This document shows positions 1-10,368 of a stretch of DNA of 64,000 nucleotides, piece after piece. The notes beneath the pieces are model-generated. The model worked only from the letters and a program-made list of their open reading frames with translations. It was not told the origin of the DNA and made no database searches. The stretch spans positions 4,278,001 to 4,342,000 of the forward strand of contig NC_021499.1 of the NCBI RefSeq assembly GCF_000412695.1. Direction: 5' to 3'. Within the stretch, counting starts at the first letter, position 1. Every line of letters starts with the position of its first letter. The stretch comes from Pseudomonas resinovorans NBRC 106553. GTDB lineage: Bacteria; Pseudomonadota; Gammaproteobacteria; Pseudomonadales; Pseudomonadaceae. Made by a program: the position numbers and the translations under genes.

Positions 1-568
1 GCGCCAGGTCCTCCACGCTGCGGATGGCCTGGGGGCCCCGGAGGAACTGCGGGCTGCACACCGGGACCATGCGGATGCCGTGCAGCAGGCGCCACCAGAA
101 GCCCGGCCAGGGCGGCGTGCCGTAGACCACCGCCACGTCGGCCCGGCGCCAGTCCACCTGGTTGAAGTGGGTGGCCTTGATCACCTTCAGGCGGACGGCG
201 CGGCTCTCCTCCATGAAACGGAACAGGGGCGTAGCCAGCCAGGTGACGCCGTCGGCGGGCGGCAGCGACAGCGTCAGCTCGATGGCCTCGGGCACCTGCT
301 TCGCGCCGCTCTGCAGGGCCAGGACCGCCTCGGTGATCTCGCCGAGGGCCCCGGCGATGCGTTGCTGCAACGCCCGGCCCGTGTCGGTCAGCACCAGGTG
401 GCGGCCACGCTTCTCGAACAGTTCCACCCCCAGGCTGCCCTGCAGTGCCTTGATCTGCTGGCTGACCGCCCCGGTGGTGACGTGCAGTTCCACCGCCGCG
501 GCCGCCAGGTTGCCCAGGCGGGCGACCGCTTCGAATACCTTGATGCTGTGCAGTGGAGGCAGTGCCAT
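1..568 (-). CDS. LysR-family transcriptional regulator (N-terminal part)
   Basis: The window holds about the first 189 residues; the C-terminus lies off the left edge. Residues 5-60 form a winged helix-turn-helix, with the recognition segment TTGAVSQQIKAL at 31-42, followed by the start of the effector-binding domain (KVIKATHFNQVDW, about 120-135). The opening LPPLHSIKVFEA resembles GcvA-type LysR proteins. The ATG at 568 is chosen because the family pattern starts immediately after it. The gene is divergent from the polyamine operon at 909, so it could regulate that operon, but the roughly 340-bp gap contains a repeat pair that may separate the two units. Its target is unknown. Confidence 0.88.
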   Translation of the reverse strand, partial: MALPPLHSIKVFEAVARLGNLAAAAVELHVTTGAVSQQIKALQGSLGVELFEKRGRHLVLTDTGRALQQRIAGALGEITEAVLALQSGAKQVPEAIELTLSLPPADGVTWLATPLFRFMEESRAVRLKVIKATHFNQVDWRRADVAVVYGTPPWPGFWWRLLHGIRMVPVCSPQFLRGPQAIRSVEDLA

Positions 569-908
569 CGATGCTCCGTGGTTGGCCGAATCACAGTGGA
601 CGTTGGCGCCAGAGCTTCCGCCAATCACCGCCCGGGCGGCAAGCGTGATCGGCGCCCGACAGTTTCCGCAAGCAGCATGGGTATCGCTTCGCTCAACCGC
701 ATCCTACGGCCCTTGTAGGATGGGTTGAGCGAAGCGATACCCATCGATCAGGGCCCCCATGGGTTCGCGCGTGACCACTGCCTCGGTCATGCGTGCGGAA
801 AGTGGATAGAACGCGTTCGCCCCGGCGAACGACACTAGTCCCACGGCCTGGCAGCGGTTTGCTGCAGGCGCGTCATCACTCCGCAACCATGAACCTTCCG
901 AGGCTTGT
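569..908. other. Intergenic region with a GTAG palindrome pair
   Basis: This 340-bp gap lies between the divergent LysR gene and the polyamine ligase gene. It contains an inverted pair of family-A palindromes (676-745), which leaves about 160 bp on the right for the promoter of the polyamine operon. No convincing sigma-70 or sigma-54 promoter stands out. Short open frames crossing the gap are repeat-derived and show no protein-like composition. Confidence 0.7.
676..745. repeat. Family-A GTAG palindrome pair, locus 1
   Basis: A complement copy (676-707, with one extra base) is followed by a direct copy (715-745). The GTAG heads face each other across seven bases. Each copy has stem arms GATGGGT and ACCCATC around a GAGCGAAGC-type loop. 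The same unit recurs at six other loci in the window. Confidence 0.9.
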
Positions 909-3396
<2,488 letters not shown>

Positions 3397-3410
3397 ATCG
3401 AGAACGACCC

Positions 3411-4706
3411 ATGACTCACTCCGAGGAGCATGCCGCGTCCTACTACGCCGCAACCGCCCGGGACAAACAGCTGTACCCCTCGCTCGCGGGGGACGTCCGC
3501 GCGGACGTCTGCGTCGTCGGCGGTGGACTCACCGGCGTCAACACCGCACTGGAGCTGGCCCAGCGCGGCCACTCCGTGGTGCTGCTGGAGGCTCGCCGCA
3601 TCGGTTGGGGCGCGAGCGGGCGCAACGGCGGCCAGCTGATACGTGGCATCGGCCACGACGTCAGCGGCTTCGCCAAATACGTGGGCGAGGAAGGGGTCCG
3701 CTACCTGGAACGCGCGGGCCTCGACTCGGTGACCCTGGTGGCCGAGCGCATCCGCGACCTGAACATCGACTGCGACCTGCGCTGGGGCTTCTGCGAGCTG
3801 GCCAACACCCCCGCCCAGTTCGCCGCCATGGCCCAGGAGCAGGAGGAACTGAATGCGCTCGGCTATCCGCATCAGACCCGGCTCGTAGGCCCTGACCACA
3901 TGCGTGAGGTAGTGGCGAGCGATTGCTATGCCGGCGGCCTGGTCGACATGGGCTCGGGCCACCTGCACCCGCTGGACCTGGTGAAGGGCGAGGCCAGGGC
4001 GGCGGGCGCGTTCGGCGCGCGGATCTTCGAGCAGAGCCCGGTGCTGCGCATCGAGCATGGGAAGTCCGTGGTCGTCCATTGCGCCAAGGGCCGGGTGATC
4101 GCCGACAACCTCGTGCTCGGCTGCAACGCGCACCTGGATGAACTGGAGCCACGGCTGAGCGGCAAGGTCCTGCCCGCCGGCAGCTACGTGGTCGCCACCG
4201 AGCCGCTTCCCGAGTCCCTCGCGGCGCAGCTGATTCCGCAGAACCTGGCGCTGTGCGACCAGAAGGTGGGGCTGGACTACTACCGCCTGACGGCCGATCG
4301 GCGCCTGCTCTTCGGCGGCGCCTGCCACTACTCGGGAAGGGACCCGAAGGACATCGGCGCCTACATGCGGCCGAAGGTGCTCAAGGTGTTCCCCCAGCTC
4401 GAACAGGTCAGGATCGACTACCAGTGGGGCGGCATGATCGGCATCACCGCCAATCGATTCCCGCAGGTCGGAAGGCTCAAGGCGCATCCGAACGTGTACT
4501 TCGCCCAGGGCTATTCCGGCCACGGCCTGAACGTCACCCACTGGTCGGCCAAGCTCCTGGCCGAGGCCATCCATGCCGGCCGAAGCCAGGGCCTGGACCT
4601 GTTCAGCGCGGTGCCGCACCTGACCTTCCCCGGCGGCAAGCTGCTGCGCGCGCCGCTGCTGGCCCTGGGCATGGCCTGGTACCGGATGCGCGAAATGCTG
4701 GGTTGA
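3411..4706 (+). CDS. FAD-dependent amine oxidoreductase (PuuB-like)
   Basis: This 431-residue DAO-family flavoenzyme carries an N-terminal Rossmann motif VVGGGLTG (35-42) and the GWGASGRNGGQ loop (65-75) typical of gamma-glutamylputrescine oxidases. Near the C-terminus, YFAQGYSGHGLNVTH completes the FAD site. In the Puu/Pau pathway this enzyme oxidises the gamma-glutamyl-polyamine made by the first gene, releasing an aldehyde and peroxide. It starts 14 bp after the binding-protein gene. The stop codon sits in the first of three tandem 11-bp repeats, a sign of local slippage at the 3' end. The exact amine is not determined by sequence. Confidence 0.88.
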   Translation: MTHSEEHAASYYAATARDKQLYPSLAGDVRADVCVVGGGLTGVNTALELAQRGHSVVLLEARRIGWGASGRNGGQLIRGIGHDVSGFAKYVGEEGVRYLERAGLDSVTLVAERIRDLNIDCDLRWGFCELANTPAQFAAMAQEQEELNALGYPHQTRLVGPDHMREVVASDCYAGGLVDMGSGHLHPLDLVKGEARAAGAFGARIFEQSPVLRIEHGKSVVVHCAKGRVIADNLVLGCNAHLDELEPRLSGKVLPAGSYVVATEPLPESLAAQLIPQNLALCDQKVGLDYYRLTADRRLLFGGACHYSGRDPKDIGAYMRPKVLKVFPQLEQVRIDYQWGGMIGITANRFPQVGRLKAHPNVYFAQGYSGHGLNVTHWSAKLLAEAIHAGRSQGLDLFSAVPHLTFPGGKLLRAPLLALGMAWYRMREMLG

Positions 4707-4730
4707 TGCTGGGTTGATGCTGGGTTGATG
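4695..4730. repeat. Three tandem 11-bp repeats at a gene end
   Basis: The unit ATGCTGGGTTG occurs three times head to tail (4695-4727), plus a partial fourth. The stop codon of the FAD oxidase (4704-4706) spans the junction of units one and two, so copy-number change downstream would not alter the protein. Confidence 0.9.
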
Positions 4731-4735
4731 CAAAT

Positions 4736-4791
4736 GTAGGAGCGAGCTCTGCTCGCGAACGGATCGGTTCGCGAGCAGAGCTCGCTGCTAC
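4736..4791. repeat. Long perfect GTAG-headed palindrome (family C)
   Basis: The head GTAGG is followed by perfect 20-bp inverted arms at 4741-4760 and 4767-4786 around a 6-base loop, ending in CTAC. It sits between two convergent genes (FAD oxidase and AraC regulator) and could form a strong RNA hairpin on either strand, so it may act as a bidirectional terminator. Confidence 0.9.
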
Positions 4792-4813
4792 GCCGGGGTT
4801 CGCAACCGCTCCG

Positions 4814-5695
4814 CTAGGACCGGCAACCCTGCTTGACCGTGGCCTTGGGGTACTCGCCGAAGAGGGCGTGGTAGGACTGGGAGAAGCGGCCCAGGTGCCA
4901 GAACGACCATTTCATGGCCACCTCGGCCACGGTCATGCCCGACTCGGCGGCGCCCAGCAGGTCGCGGCGCGCCGCGTTCAAACGCCGGTTCCTGAGCCAG
5001 ACGATGGGCGGGATGCCGGCATAACGCAGGAAGGATTGCTGCAGGCCGCGCGGCGAGACGCCCACCTTGGCCGCCAGCTCGGTCATCCCGAAGTTCTCCT
5101 CGGGACAATCGTTCACCACTTCCTTGACCCGCTGCACGACGCGCTTGGCCTGGACGCTGGAGCGCGAGCGCTGGCCCTCGCCGAGCGGCGCTTCAAAGAG
5201 CAGCGAGAAGCAGTCGGAGACGATGGTCTGCGCAACGCCGGGAGCATCCATCTGGTGCTGGCCGCCGGACGCACCGGTGAGCAGGTTGCTGAGCGAGGCC
5301 GCGACCGACCGGCAGCCAGCGGAGCGAAGCGGCGTCAGCACCAGGTCGGAGTACGCGTCGAGCGGTTGGCCCCACTGCACCGCCTGCTTGATCACCACCG
5401 CCACCTCGCGATAGTTCTCCGGCGTCACCCAGGCGTTGCGGGTTTCGCCATCCAGCAGATAAAGCGTTTGCTCCGACATGTCGAAGCTGAAGACCAGGGC
5501 GCCGGGCGGCGCGTGGAATTCCTGCTCCACGCGCAGGTTCATCTGCTCCTCGTAGAGCTCGATCCCCTCGACCTCGGCATGCAGGATCCTTCCCGAGAAT
5601 CGCCCAGCGGACATCTGCGTGTACTGCTGCTCCCAACCGGGAATGGCAATCCGCTGCTGGTCTACTTCTTGTGCTTCGACAACCCTGATCACCAT
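4814..5695 (-). CDS. AraC-family regulator (EutR/CmrA-like)
   Basis: This 293-residue regulator has an N-terminal sensing region (EQQYTQMSAGRFSGRI, about 22-38) and a C-terminal double helix-turn-helix. The latter includes FGMTELAAKVGVSPRGLQQ (about 200-218) and the second helix with WHLGRFSQSYHALFGEYP near the end. The N-terminal pattern resembles AraC proteins annotated as ethanolamine-operon regulators. It lies downstream of the LuxR gene on the same strand and converges on the polyamine operon, so it could govern either the polyamine genes or the eutH cassette. The ATG at 5695 is the only good start before the conserved region. Confidence 0.87.
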   Translation of the reverse strand: MVIRVVEAQEVDQQRIAIPGWEQQYTQMSAGRFSGRILHAEVEGIELYEEQMNLRVEQEFHAPPGALVFSFDMSEQTLYLLDGETRNAWVTPENYREVAVVIKQAVQWGQPLDAYSDLVLTPLRSAGCRSVAASLSNLLTGASGGQHQMDAPGVAQTIVSDCFSLLFEAPLGEGQRSRSSVQAKRVVQRVKEVVNDCPEENFGMTELAAKVGVSPRGLQQSFLRYAGIPPIVWLRNRRLNAARRDLLGAAESGMTVAEVAMKWSFWHLGRFSQSYHALFGEYPKATVKQGCRS

Positions 5696-5810
5696 ACCCA
5701 GACCTGCTGGTTTTCCAGGCCCGGAAGGCTATCAATCGCCATGAGCCATGTGCAAGTCGCAGCAGACTTTCGGTGCGGTGCTTTCGGTGGGCGTGGCGCC
5801 CAACGAACAG

Positions 5811-5841
5811 CATGGGTATCGCTTCGCTCAACCCATCCTAC
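5811..5841 (-). repeat. Family-A GTAG palindrome, locus 2 (single copy)
   Basis: A single complement-oriented copy. The TAG of its GTAG head is the stop codon (5838-5840) of the LuxR regulator gene, so the repeat defines the end of that protein. Confidence 0.9.
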
Positions 5842-6644
5842 CTGGGCGTCGCGGAGATGTAGTTGATGAACAGGCGGAACAGGTCGGCGTTGCTGGAGAT
5901 CTGCAGGCGCTGGTAGATGTTGTGCTTGTGCACCTTCACCGTGCCTTCGGAGATACCCAGCAGGTGGGCGATGGAGCCGTTGCTGTGGCCCTGCAGCAGG
6001 AGCTTGGCGATGTAGCGCTGGGCGTCGGTGAGCTGGCCCTGGAGGATGTCGACGAAGGCGCTTTCGAGCTGGCTGCCGGGGGTGTCCGGGGCTTCGCCGG
6101 GTTCTTCCGGACGCAGCCGCCAGTGGGCCTCGAAGGCCTTGCTGACGATAGGTTGCAGGGCTTGCAGGCGGCGGGTTTCCGCGTCGGTGAATGGGCCGTG
6201 CTGGCTGGCCTTCATCAGCGAGAAGACCACGGCCGTATGGGCTTGCAGCGGAACGATGTAGCCCACCTCCTCCACCAGGCTGCCGTGGGTGGACGACACG
6301 CAGGGATGCAGGTCGGGGGATATGGCGAAGCCCGAGGAGAAGAAGCTGTCCGGCGCCAGCTCGCTCATGCGCCAGACGCCGGCCGGGTGCTCGTGCATGC
6401 AGGCGACGTAGAACGGGTCCAGCAGGTAGCCGCCGCGCAGGTAGGCGCTCATGGTCTTCGCCGGCACCCCGCCGTTGTAGCCGTCGTGCAGCAGCACCGC
6501 GGGGCGGTCGAAGCGGAAGAGATAGGCGCAACTCATGTCGAAGCGCACCTCGCCTTCGAGCAGCGCGCAGAGGCTCTGGCCCAGATTGGCGGTACCCACG
6601 GCGGCGATCACGCCCGCCACCCTGCTGGCTTCCTGGTTGTTCAT
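5838..6644 (-). CDS. LuxR-type solo transcriptional regulator
   Basis: This 268-residue protein has a C-terminal LuxR helix-turn-helix (AQRYIAKLLLQGHSNGSIAH then LLGISEGTVKVHKHNIYQRL, about 205-245). It has an unrecognised N-terminal sensing region with the motif LLDPFYVACM (about 99-108). It lacks an obvious acyl-homoserine-lactone domain. A paralogue with the same architecture and LLDPFY motif lies at 58782. It is downstream of eutH on the same strand but separated from it by a strong hairpin, and is the likely local regulator of the eutH/SDR/oxidase genes. The stop codon is provided by a palindromic repeat. Confidence 0.87.
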   Translation of the reverse strand: MNNQEASRVAGVIAAVGTANLGQSLCALLEGEVRFDMSCAYLFRFDRPAVLLHDGYNGGVPAKTMSAYLRGGYLLDPFYVACMHEHPAGVWRMSELAPDSFFSSGFAISPDLHPCVSSTHGSLVEEVGYIVPLQAHTAVVFSLMKASQHGPFTDAETRRLQALQPIVSKAFEAHWRLRPEEPGEAPDTPGSQLESAFVDILQGQLTDAQRYIAKLLLQGHSNGSIAHLLGISEGTVKVHKHNIYQRLQISSNADLFRLFINYISATPR

Positions 6645-6678
6645 GACTGACCGCGCTCGTTGTCTTGATCCGGGAGAA

Positions 6679-6711
6679 TGCGGCGCCGCCCCGCAATGGG
6701 ACGGCGCCGCA
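6679..6711 (-). terminator. Hairpin between eutH and the LuxR gene
   Basis: Perfect 10-bp GC-only arms (6679-6688 and 6702-6711) around a 13-base loop lie just after the eutH stop codon. No T-run follows, so it may be a terminator, attenuator or mRNA stabiliser that separates regulator expression from the cassette. Confidence 0.55.
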
Positions 6712-6715
6712 CGAT

Positions 6716-7948
6716 TCAGGACAGTCCGGCCGAGACACGCATCGATTCGCGGGGGCGTTCTTCACGGCCGAGCTGCAGCGCCTTCGGCACCGCCAGCCAA
6801 TAGGCAATGGCCATGCCGATCAGGCCGCCGCTCAGTTTTCCAATGATCAGCGGCAGGATCAAGGTGGGCTGGAAGTTGGCGGAGAACGCCATGTGGTCGC
6901 CGAAGGTGAAGGCCGCGCAGACCGAGAAGGCGATCACCAGCACCTTGTCCTTGGGCGGCATGTCCGCCACCAGGCGGAACATCGCCAGGATGTTCGCCGA
7001 GGCGGCGAGGATGCCCGCCGCCCCCACCGGCGACATGCCCAGGCGCACCGCCACCAGCTCCAGGGGCCGGGCGAGATGGCGCTTGATCAGGCACACCATG
7101 GGGAAGGCGCCGCAGAGCATGATGCCGATGTAGCCGGCGATTTCCAGGGCGCGGAACTGGTCCTCCGCGTCGGCGATGATGGGGGCGAAGCCCCAGCCGC
7201 CGAAGGTGTGGCTGAAGAAGCCGGTGAAGTACTCGACTATGGACGCCACCAGGACCAGCGTGACCGCCGCGTACATCACCCGTCCCAGGGCCAGGAAGGC
7301 CCGCACCATCAGGCCGGGGAAATAACGCAGGGCGGCGGCCAGGGCGACGCAGAAGACGATCAGCGGCAACAGGTTGCGCAAGAGCATCGGCAGGGTGAAC
7401 GCCAGCGCCTGGGTGGCCGGGCCGCTGGTGGCGATGTCCGGGCGCACGTTGAGGCCCAGCCACTGGGTGAGCATGGCGATGGTGATGATGCTGATGGGGA
7501 TGCTCAGCAGGCCGGCCATGATTCCCAGGGCCATGTACTTGTGGTCGGCCTTGGCGAGCATGGCCAGGCCCACGGGGATGACGAAGATCAGCGTCGCGCC
7601 GGACTGGAAGCCGGTGATCAGCCCCAGCACCCAGCCCTCCGGGTCCCGCGCCAGGGCATGGGCGAGCTGGTAGCCGCCCATGTCCGAGGCGATGAAGATG
7701 GGGCCCGCGATGCCGGGGTCGGCGCCCAGGGCGGCGAACAGCGGGGCGATCCACTGGTTGATGAAGCTTGAGAGAAAGGGAATGGCGGCCATGGTGCCGG
7801 CCACGGGAATAAAGATCGGCCCGATGCTGTGCAGGCCGGCGGTGAACTCGCGGCCCAGTTCCGATTCCGGGTCGATCAGGGATGCGATGGCGCCGATCAC
7901 GGCGCAGGCCATGATGACGTAGATGACGTACGTGCCGATGTTTTCCAT
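6716..7948 (-). CDS. eutH: Ethanolamine permease EutH-like transporter
   Basis: This 410-residue membrane protein has about ten hydrophobic segments and the EutH-type sequence: MENIGTYVIYVIMACAVIGA at the start, IFIASDMGGYQLAHALA (about 85-101) and AAFTFGDHMAFSANFQP (about 345-361). EutH is a diffusion-type permease for protonated ethanolamine in enteric eut operons. Here no eutBC or carboxysome genes are adjacent. It lies 74 bp downstream of an SDR gene and near a divergent FAD oxidase, so the substrate may be ethanolamine or a related amino alcohol. The length is normal and no damage is visible. Confidence 0.88.
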   Translation of the reverse strand: MENIGTYVIYVIMACAVIGAIASLIDPESELGREFTAGLHSIGPIFIPVAGTMAAIPFLSSFINQWIAPLFAALGADPGIAGPIFIASDMGGYQLAHALARDPEGWVLGLITGFQSGATLIFVIPVGLAMLAKADHKYMALGIMAGLLSIPISIITIAMLTQWLGLNVRPDIATSGPATQALAFTLPMLLRNLLPLIVFCVALAAALRYFPGLMVRAFLALGRVMYAAVTLVLVASIVEYFTGFFSHTFGGWGFAPIIADAEDQFRALEIAGYIGIMLCGAFPMVCLIKRHLARPLELVAVRLGMSPVGAAGILAASANILAMFRLVADMPPKDKVLVIAFSVCAAFTFGDHMAFSANFQPTLILPLIIGKLSGGLIGMAIAYWLAVPKALQLGREERPRESMRVSAGLS

Positions 7949-8022
7949 TGCTGCCTCGTCTCTTGTAGGTCTTGTCGGGTGGCAGTGCGGTAAAGGGGTT
8001 CGGGCCCGGCCGGGCCCGAGGG

Positions 8023-8787
8023 TCAGGTGGCGGTGTAGCCGTTGTCCACGAACAGGTGCGCGCCGTTGACGAAGCTGGCCTCGTCGCTGGCCAGGAATAG
8101 CGCGGCCGCGGCCACTTCGCTCGGGTCGCAGAGGCGGCCCTGCATGGCGCGCAGGGCGTCATCGGACACCTCGGCGCCGTGCTGGCGCAGCAGGTCGAGC
8201 TCGCGCCGGCCGTGGGCGGTGCCGATGAAACCCGGGCAGATGGCGTTGCTGCGGATGTTGCGGTCGCGGAACTCCACGGAGATGGCGCGGGCGAACATGT
8301 GGCAGGCGCCCTTGGTGGTGCAGTACAGGACCTCCATGGGCGTGCCGGCCACGGCGGAGATGGACGAGGTGCAGATGACGCTGCCGCCACCCGCTTCGAT
8401 CATCTTCGGCAGCACGGCGCGGGTCACCAGGAACATGCTCTTGACGTTGATGTTCATCAGCCGCTCCCAGTCGCTTTCGCTGGTCTCGAGGAAGGGCGCG
8501 GCGTGGATGGTGCCGGCGTGGTTCATCAGCACGGTGATGGGGCCGAAGCACGCCTCTGCCTCGGCCACCGCGCGGTTCACCTGCTCACTGTTCGACACGT
8601 CGGCGGGCAGGAAGCAGGCGCTGCCGCCCGCGGCGTTGATGCGCTCGGCCACCGCCGCGCCATCGCTGCTCGGCAGGTCGAGGATGGCGACCTTCGCACC
8701 TTCGCGGGCGAATAGTTCGGAAGCGGCCAGCCCGCAGCCACCGGCGCCGCCGGTGATCAGCGCCACCTTGTTGTTCAGTCGTCCCAT
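8023..8787 (-). CDS. Short-chain dehydrogenase/reductase (SDR)
   Basis: This 254-residue classical SDR has the NAD(P)-binding TGGAGGCG motif near residue 12, NHAG in place of the usual NNAG (about 88), SSIS with the catalytic Ser (about 139-142), and YCTTK with the catalytic Tyr and Lys (about 152-156). The Asp after the second beta strand (ILDLP) suggests NAD preference. The ATG at 8787 is preferred to the one at 8823 because GGAGA sits 6 bp before it. It is the first gene of the minus-strand unit SDR-eutH and is divergent from the FAD oxidase. It probably oxidises a hydroxyl of the imported compound; the substrate is unknown. Confidence 0.9.
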   Translation of the reverse strand: MGRLNNKVALITGGAGGCGLAASELFAREGAKVAILDLPSSDGAAVAERINAAGGSACFLPADVSNSEQVNRAVAEAEACFGPITVLMNHAGTIHAAPFLETSESDWERLMNINVKSMFLVTRAVLPKMIEAGGGSVICTSSISAVAGTPMEVLYCTTKGACHMFARAISVEFRDRNIRSNAICPGFIGTAHGRRELDLLRQHGAEVSDDALRAMQGRLCDPSEVAAAALFLASDEASFVNGAHLFVDNGYTAT

Positions 8788-8847
8788 GATTGTCTCCGTT
8801 GTTGTGGACTCGACCGGATTCACGCTAGGGAGGGCCTAAGGTGGCGT

Positions 8848-8866
8848 CCATATGTCGTCGGATATA
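8848..8866 (+). promoter_or_regulatory. Operator-like site, left copy
   Basis: This 19-bp sequence (CCATATGTCG, then TCGGATATA) matches the complement of 8963-8981 at 17 of 19 positions. It lies 61 bp upstream of the SDR start. Placement near each gene of a divergent pair fits binding of a shared dimeric or looped regulator. Which regulator binds is unknown. Confidence 0.6.
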
Positions 8867-8880
8867 CGCGTCGGTAAGCC

Positions 8881-8901
8881 GTTGTTTTCAGTGGAAACAA
8901 C
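8881..8901. promoter_or_regulatory. Palindrome with GTTGTTT/AAACAAC arms
   Basis: Perfect 7-bp arms (8881-8887 and 8895-8901) around a 7-base spacer lie between the two operator-like sites. It could be a second protein-binding site. Confidence 0.45.
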
Positions 8902-8962
8902 GCTTCGAAAACGTCGACGGGGAGCGATGGACGCCGGGGCGTTGCCTCGACTGGAGAGGCTC

Positions 8963-8981
8963 TATATCCATCGACATATGG
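8963..8981 (-). promoter_or_regulatory. Operator-like site, right copy
   Basis: Read on the minus strand this begins CCATATGTCG and ends GGATATA, differing from the left copy at only two positions. It lies 116 bp upstream of the FAD oxidase start, in inverted orientation relative to the left copy. Confidence 0.6.
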
Positions 8982-9096
8982 TGGTTCCGAGGTGGCTTAT
9001 TCATTCTCCGATCCCATGCATCCAGCCCAACCGGAAGGCGCTGCGCACCGATAACGGCTATACCGCAATCCAAGTACGAAAAGTGGGAGAACAATA

Positions 9097-10368
9097 ATGA
9101 GCACTTCGTCGAACAACATGCACATCAACGAATTCGGACTCGAGCATGCCCATTGGCGTAACTGGGTCGGCAACCAGTCCTGCATCCGCGCGGCCCGTGG
9201 CGCGCCGGCCAGCGAGGATGAACTCTGCAACATGATCCGCGAGGCCACCGGCAAGGGCCTGAACGTACGGGTGGCGGGCTCCGGGCACTCCTTCACCCCG
9301 GTGGCGCTCACCAATGGCCTGCACCTGACCCTCGCCAACATGAAGGGCGTGCGCCACGTCGACCACGCCAAGCGGCGCGTCACCGCCGCCGCCGGCACCA
9401 CCATCAACGAGCTGGTGAGCGTGCTCAAGGCCGAGGGCCTGTCGATGGTCAACCAGGGCGACATCGACAGCCAGGCCCTGGCCGGCGCCTTGACCACCGG
9501 CACCCACGGCACCGGCCTGACCCTCGGCAACCTGGCATCGAGCATCGTCGGCATGAAGCTGATCCAGCCGAACGGCGAGACCATAGCGGTGGACGAGAGC
9601 ACGCCGGACCTGCTCCTGGCCGGGCGCGTGTCCCTGGGCGTGCTGGGGGTGATTTCGGAGATCACCCTGCAGGTGACCGACAGCTTCAACCTCCACGAGC
9701 GGATCTGGCGCGAAGACTTCGAGAGCGTGATGGAGCGGCATGACGAGCTGGCGCAGAAGCACCGCCACTTCAGCTTCTTCTGGTGCCCGACCGAACGCAG
9801 CCGGCATTGCTACTGCCTGCCCGACACCGCCGCCACCTCGAAGACCGGCCGCACCACCGATGTCTGCGAAGTGAAGGTCATGGACATCACCGACCGGCCA
9901 ATTTTCGAGAGCGAGTTCGAGAAGGTGGCCTACAGCTCGGATGTCTACCCGATCGAGTACATCGCCAACTTCCACGAACTGGAATACGCCGTGCCCATCA
10001 AGCATGCCAAGGAGGCGCTGCGGGCCGTGCGCAAGATCATGCTGGAGGACTTCCCCGAGGCCATCTATCCCATCGAGTACCGCTTCACCGCCGGCGATGG
10101 CGCCTGGATGAGCCCCTTCTTCGAGCAGGACAGCGTGACCATTTCCGTCTCCGGCGAGCCGGGCACCGACTACTGGGACTACCTGCGCGCGGTGGACGCC
10201 ATCCTGCGCTCCTACGGCGCCAGGCCGCACTGGGGCAAGATGCACTTCCTCACCGGGGACGACGTCACCGCCATCTATCCCCGCGCCCATGACTTCCGCA
10301 GCCTGCGCCGCCAGCTGGACCCCGAGGGCTTCTACCTCAACGAGCACCTCACGCCGCTCTTCAAATAG
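9097..10368 (+). CDS. FAD-linked oxidase, D-arabinono-1,4-lactone oxidase/alditol oxidase family
   Basis: This 423-residue VAO-fold flavoprotein has an N-terminal PCMH-type FAD domain containing RVAGSGHSFTP (about 58-68), where the His is the usual covalent FAD attachment site, and TTGTHGTG (about 134-141). The C-terminal ALO domain ends with HWGKMHFL. The family oxidises aldonolactones or alditols with oxygen. The best start is the ATG at 9097, with GGGAG 8 bp upstream. It is divergent from the SDR-eutH unit with a shared control region, which suggests one catabolic route. The substrate is not predictable; a sugar alcohol or amino-alcohol derivative is possible. Confidence 0.88.
   Translation: MSTSSNNMHINEFGLEHAHWRNWVGNQSCIRAARGAPASEDELCNMIREATGKGLNVRVAGSGHSFTPVALTNGLHLTLANMKGVRHVDHAKRRVTAAAGTTINELVSVLKAEGLSMVNQGDIDSQALAGALTTGTHGTGLTLGNLASSIVGMKLIQPNGETIAVDESTPDLLLAGRVSLGVLGVISEITLQVTDSFNLHERIWREDFESVMERHDELAQKHRHFSFFWCPTERSRHCYCLPDTAATSKTGRTTDVCEVKVMDITDRPIFESEFEKVAYSSDVYPIEYIANFHELEYAVPIKHAKEALRAVRKIMLEDFPEAIYPIEYRFTAGDGAWMSPFFEQDSVTISVSGEPGTDYWDYLRAVDAILRSYGARPHWGKMHFLTGDDVTAIYPRAHDFRSLRRQLDPEGFYLNEHLTPLFK

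Larger units (their letters stand above)
8788..9096. promoter_or_regulatory. Divergent control region, SDR-eutH / FAD oxidase
   Basis: This 309-bp gap carries the regulatory signals for both units. Two near-identical 19-bp sites lie in inverted orientation at 8848-8866 and 8963-8981, each beginning CCATATGTCG. An unrelated palindrome with GTTGTTT arms lies between them. No protein-like open frame covers the gap. Confidence 0.7.

Noticed and set aside
676..745. Palindromic repeats as insertion-sequence ends or attachment sites
   Set aside because: No transposase or integrase gene, no target-site duplication and short unit length; the GTAG head and paired hairpins fit REP-type elements better.
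845..870. Possible sigma-54 promoter (TGGCA...TTTGC) upstream of the polyamine ligase gene
   Set aside because: The GG and GC doublets are separated by nine bases, not the ten that sigma-54 requires almost invariably.
8841..9161. Short plus-strand frames in the SDR/FAD-oxidase divergent region
   Set aside because: They cover the operator-like repeats, have mixed composition and run into the oxidase gene in the wrong frame.
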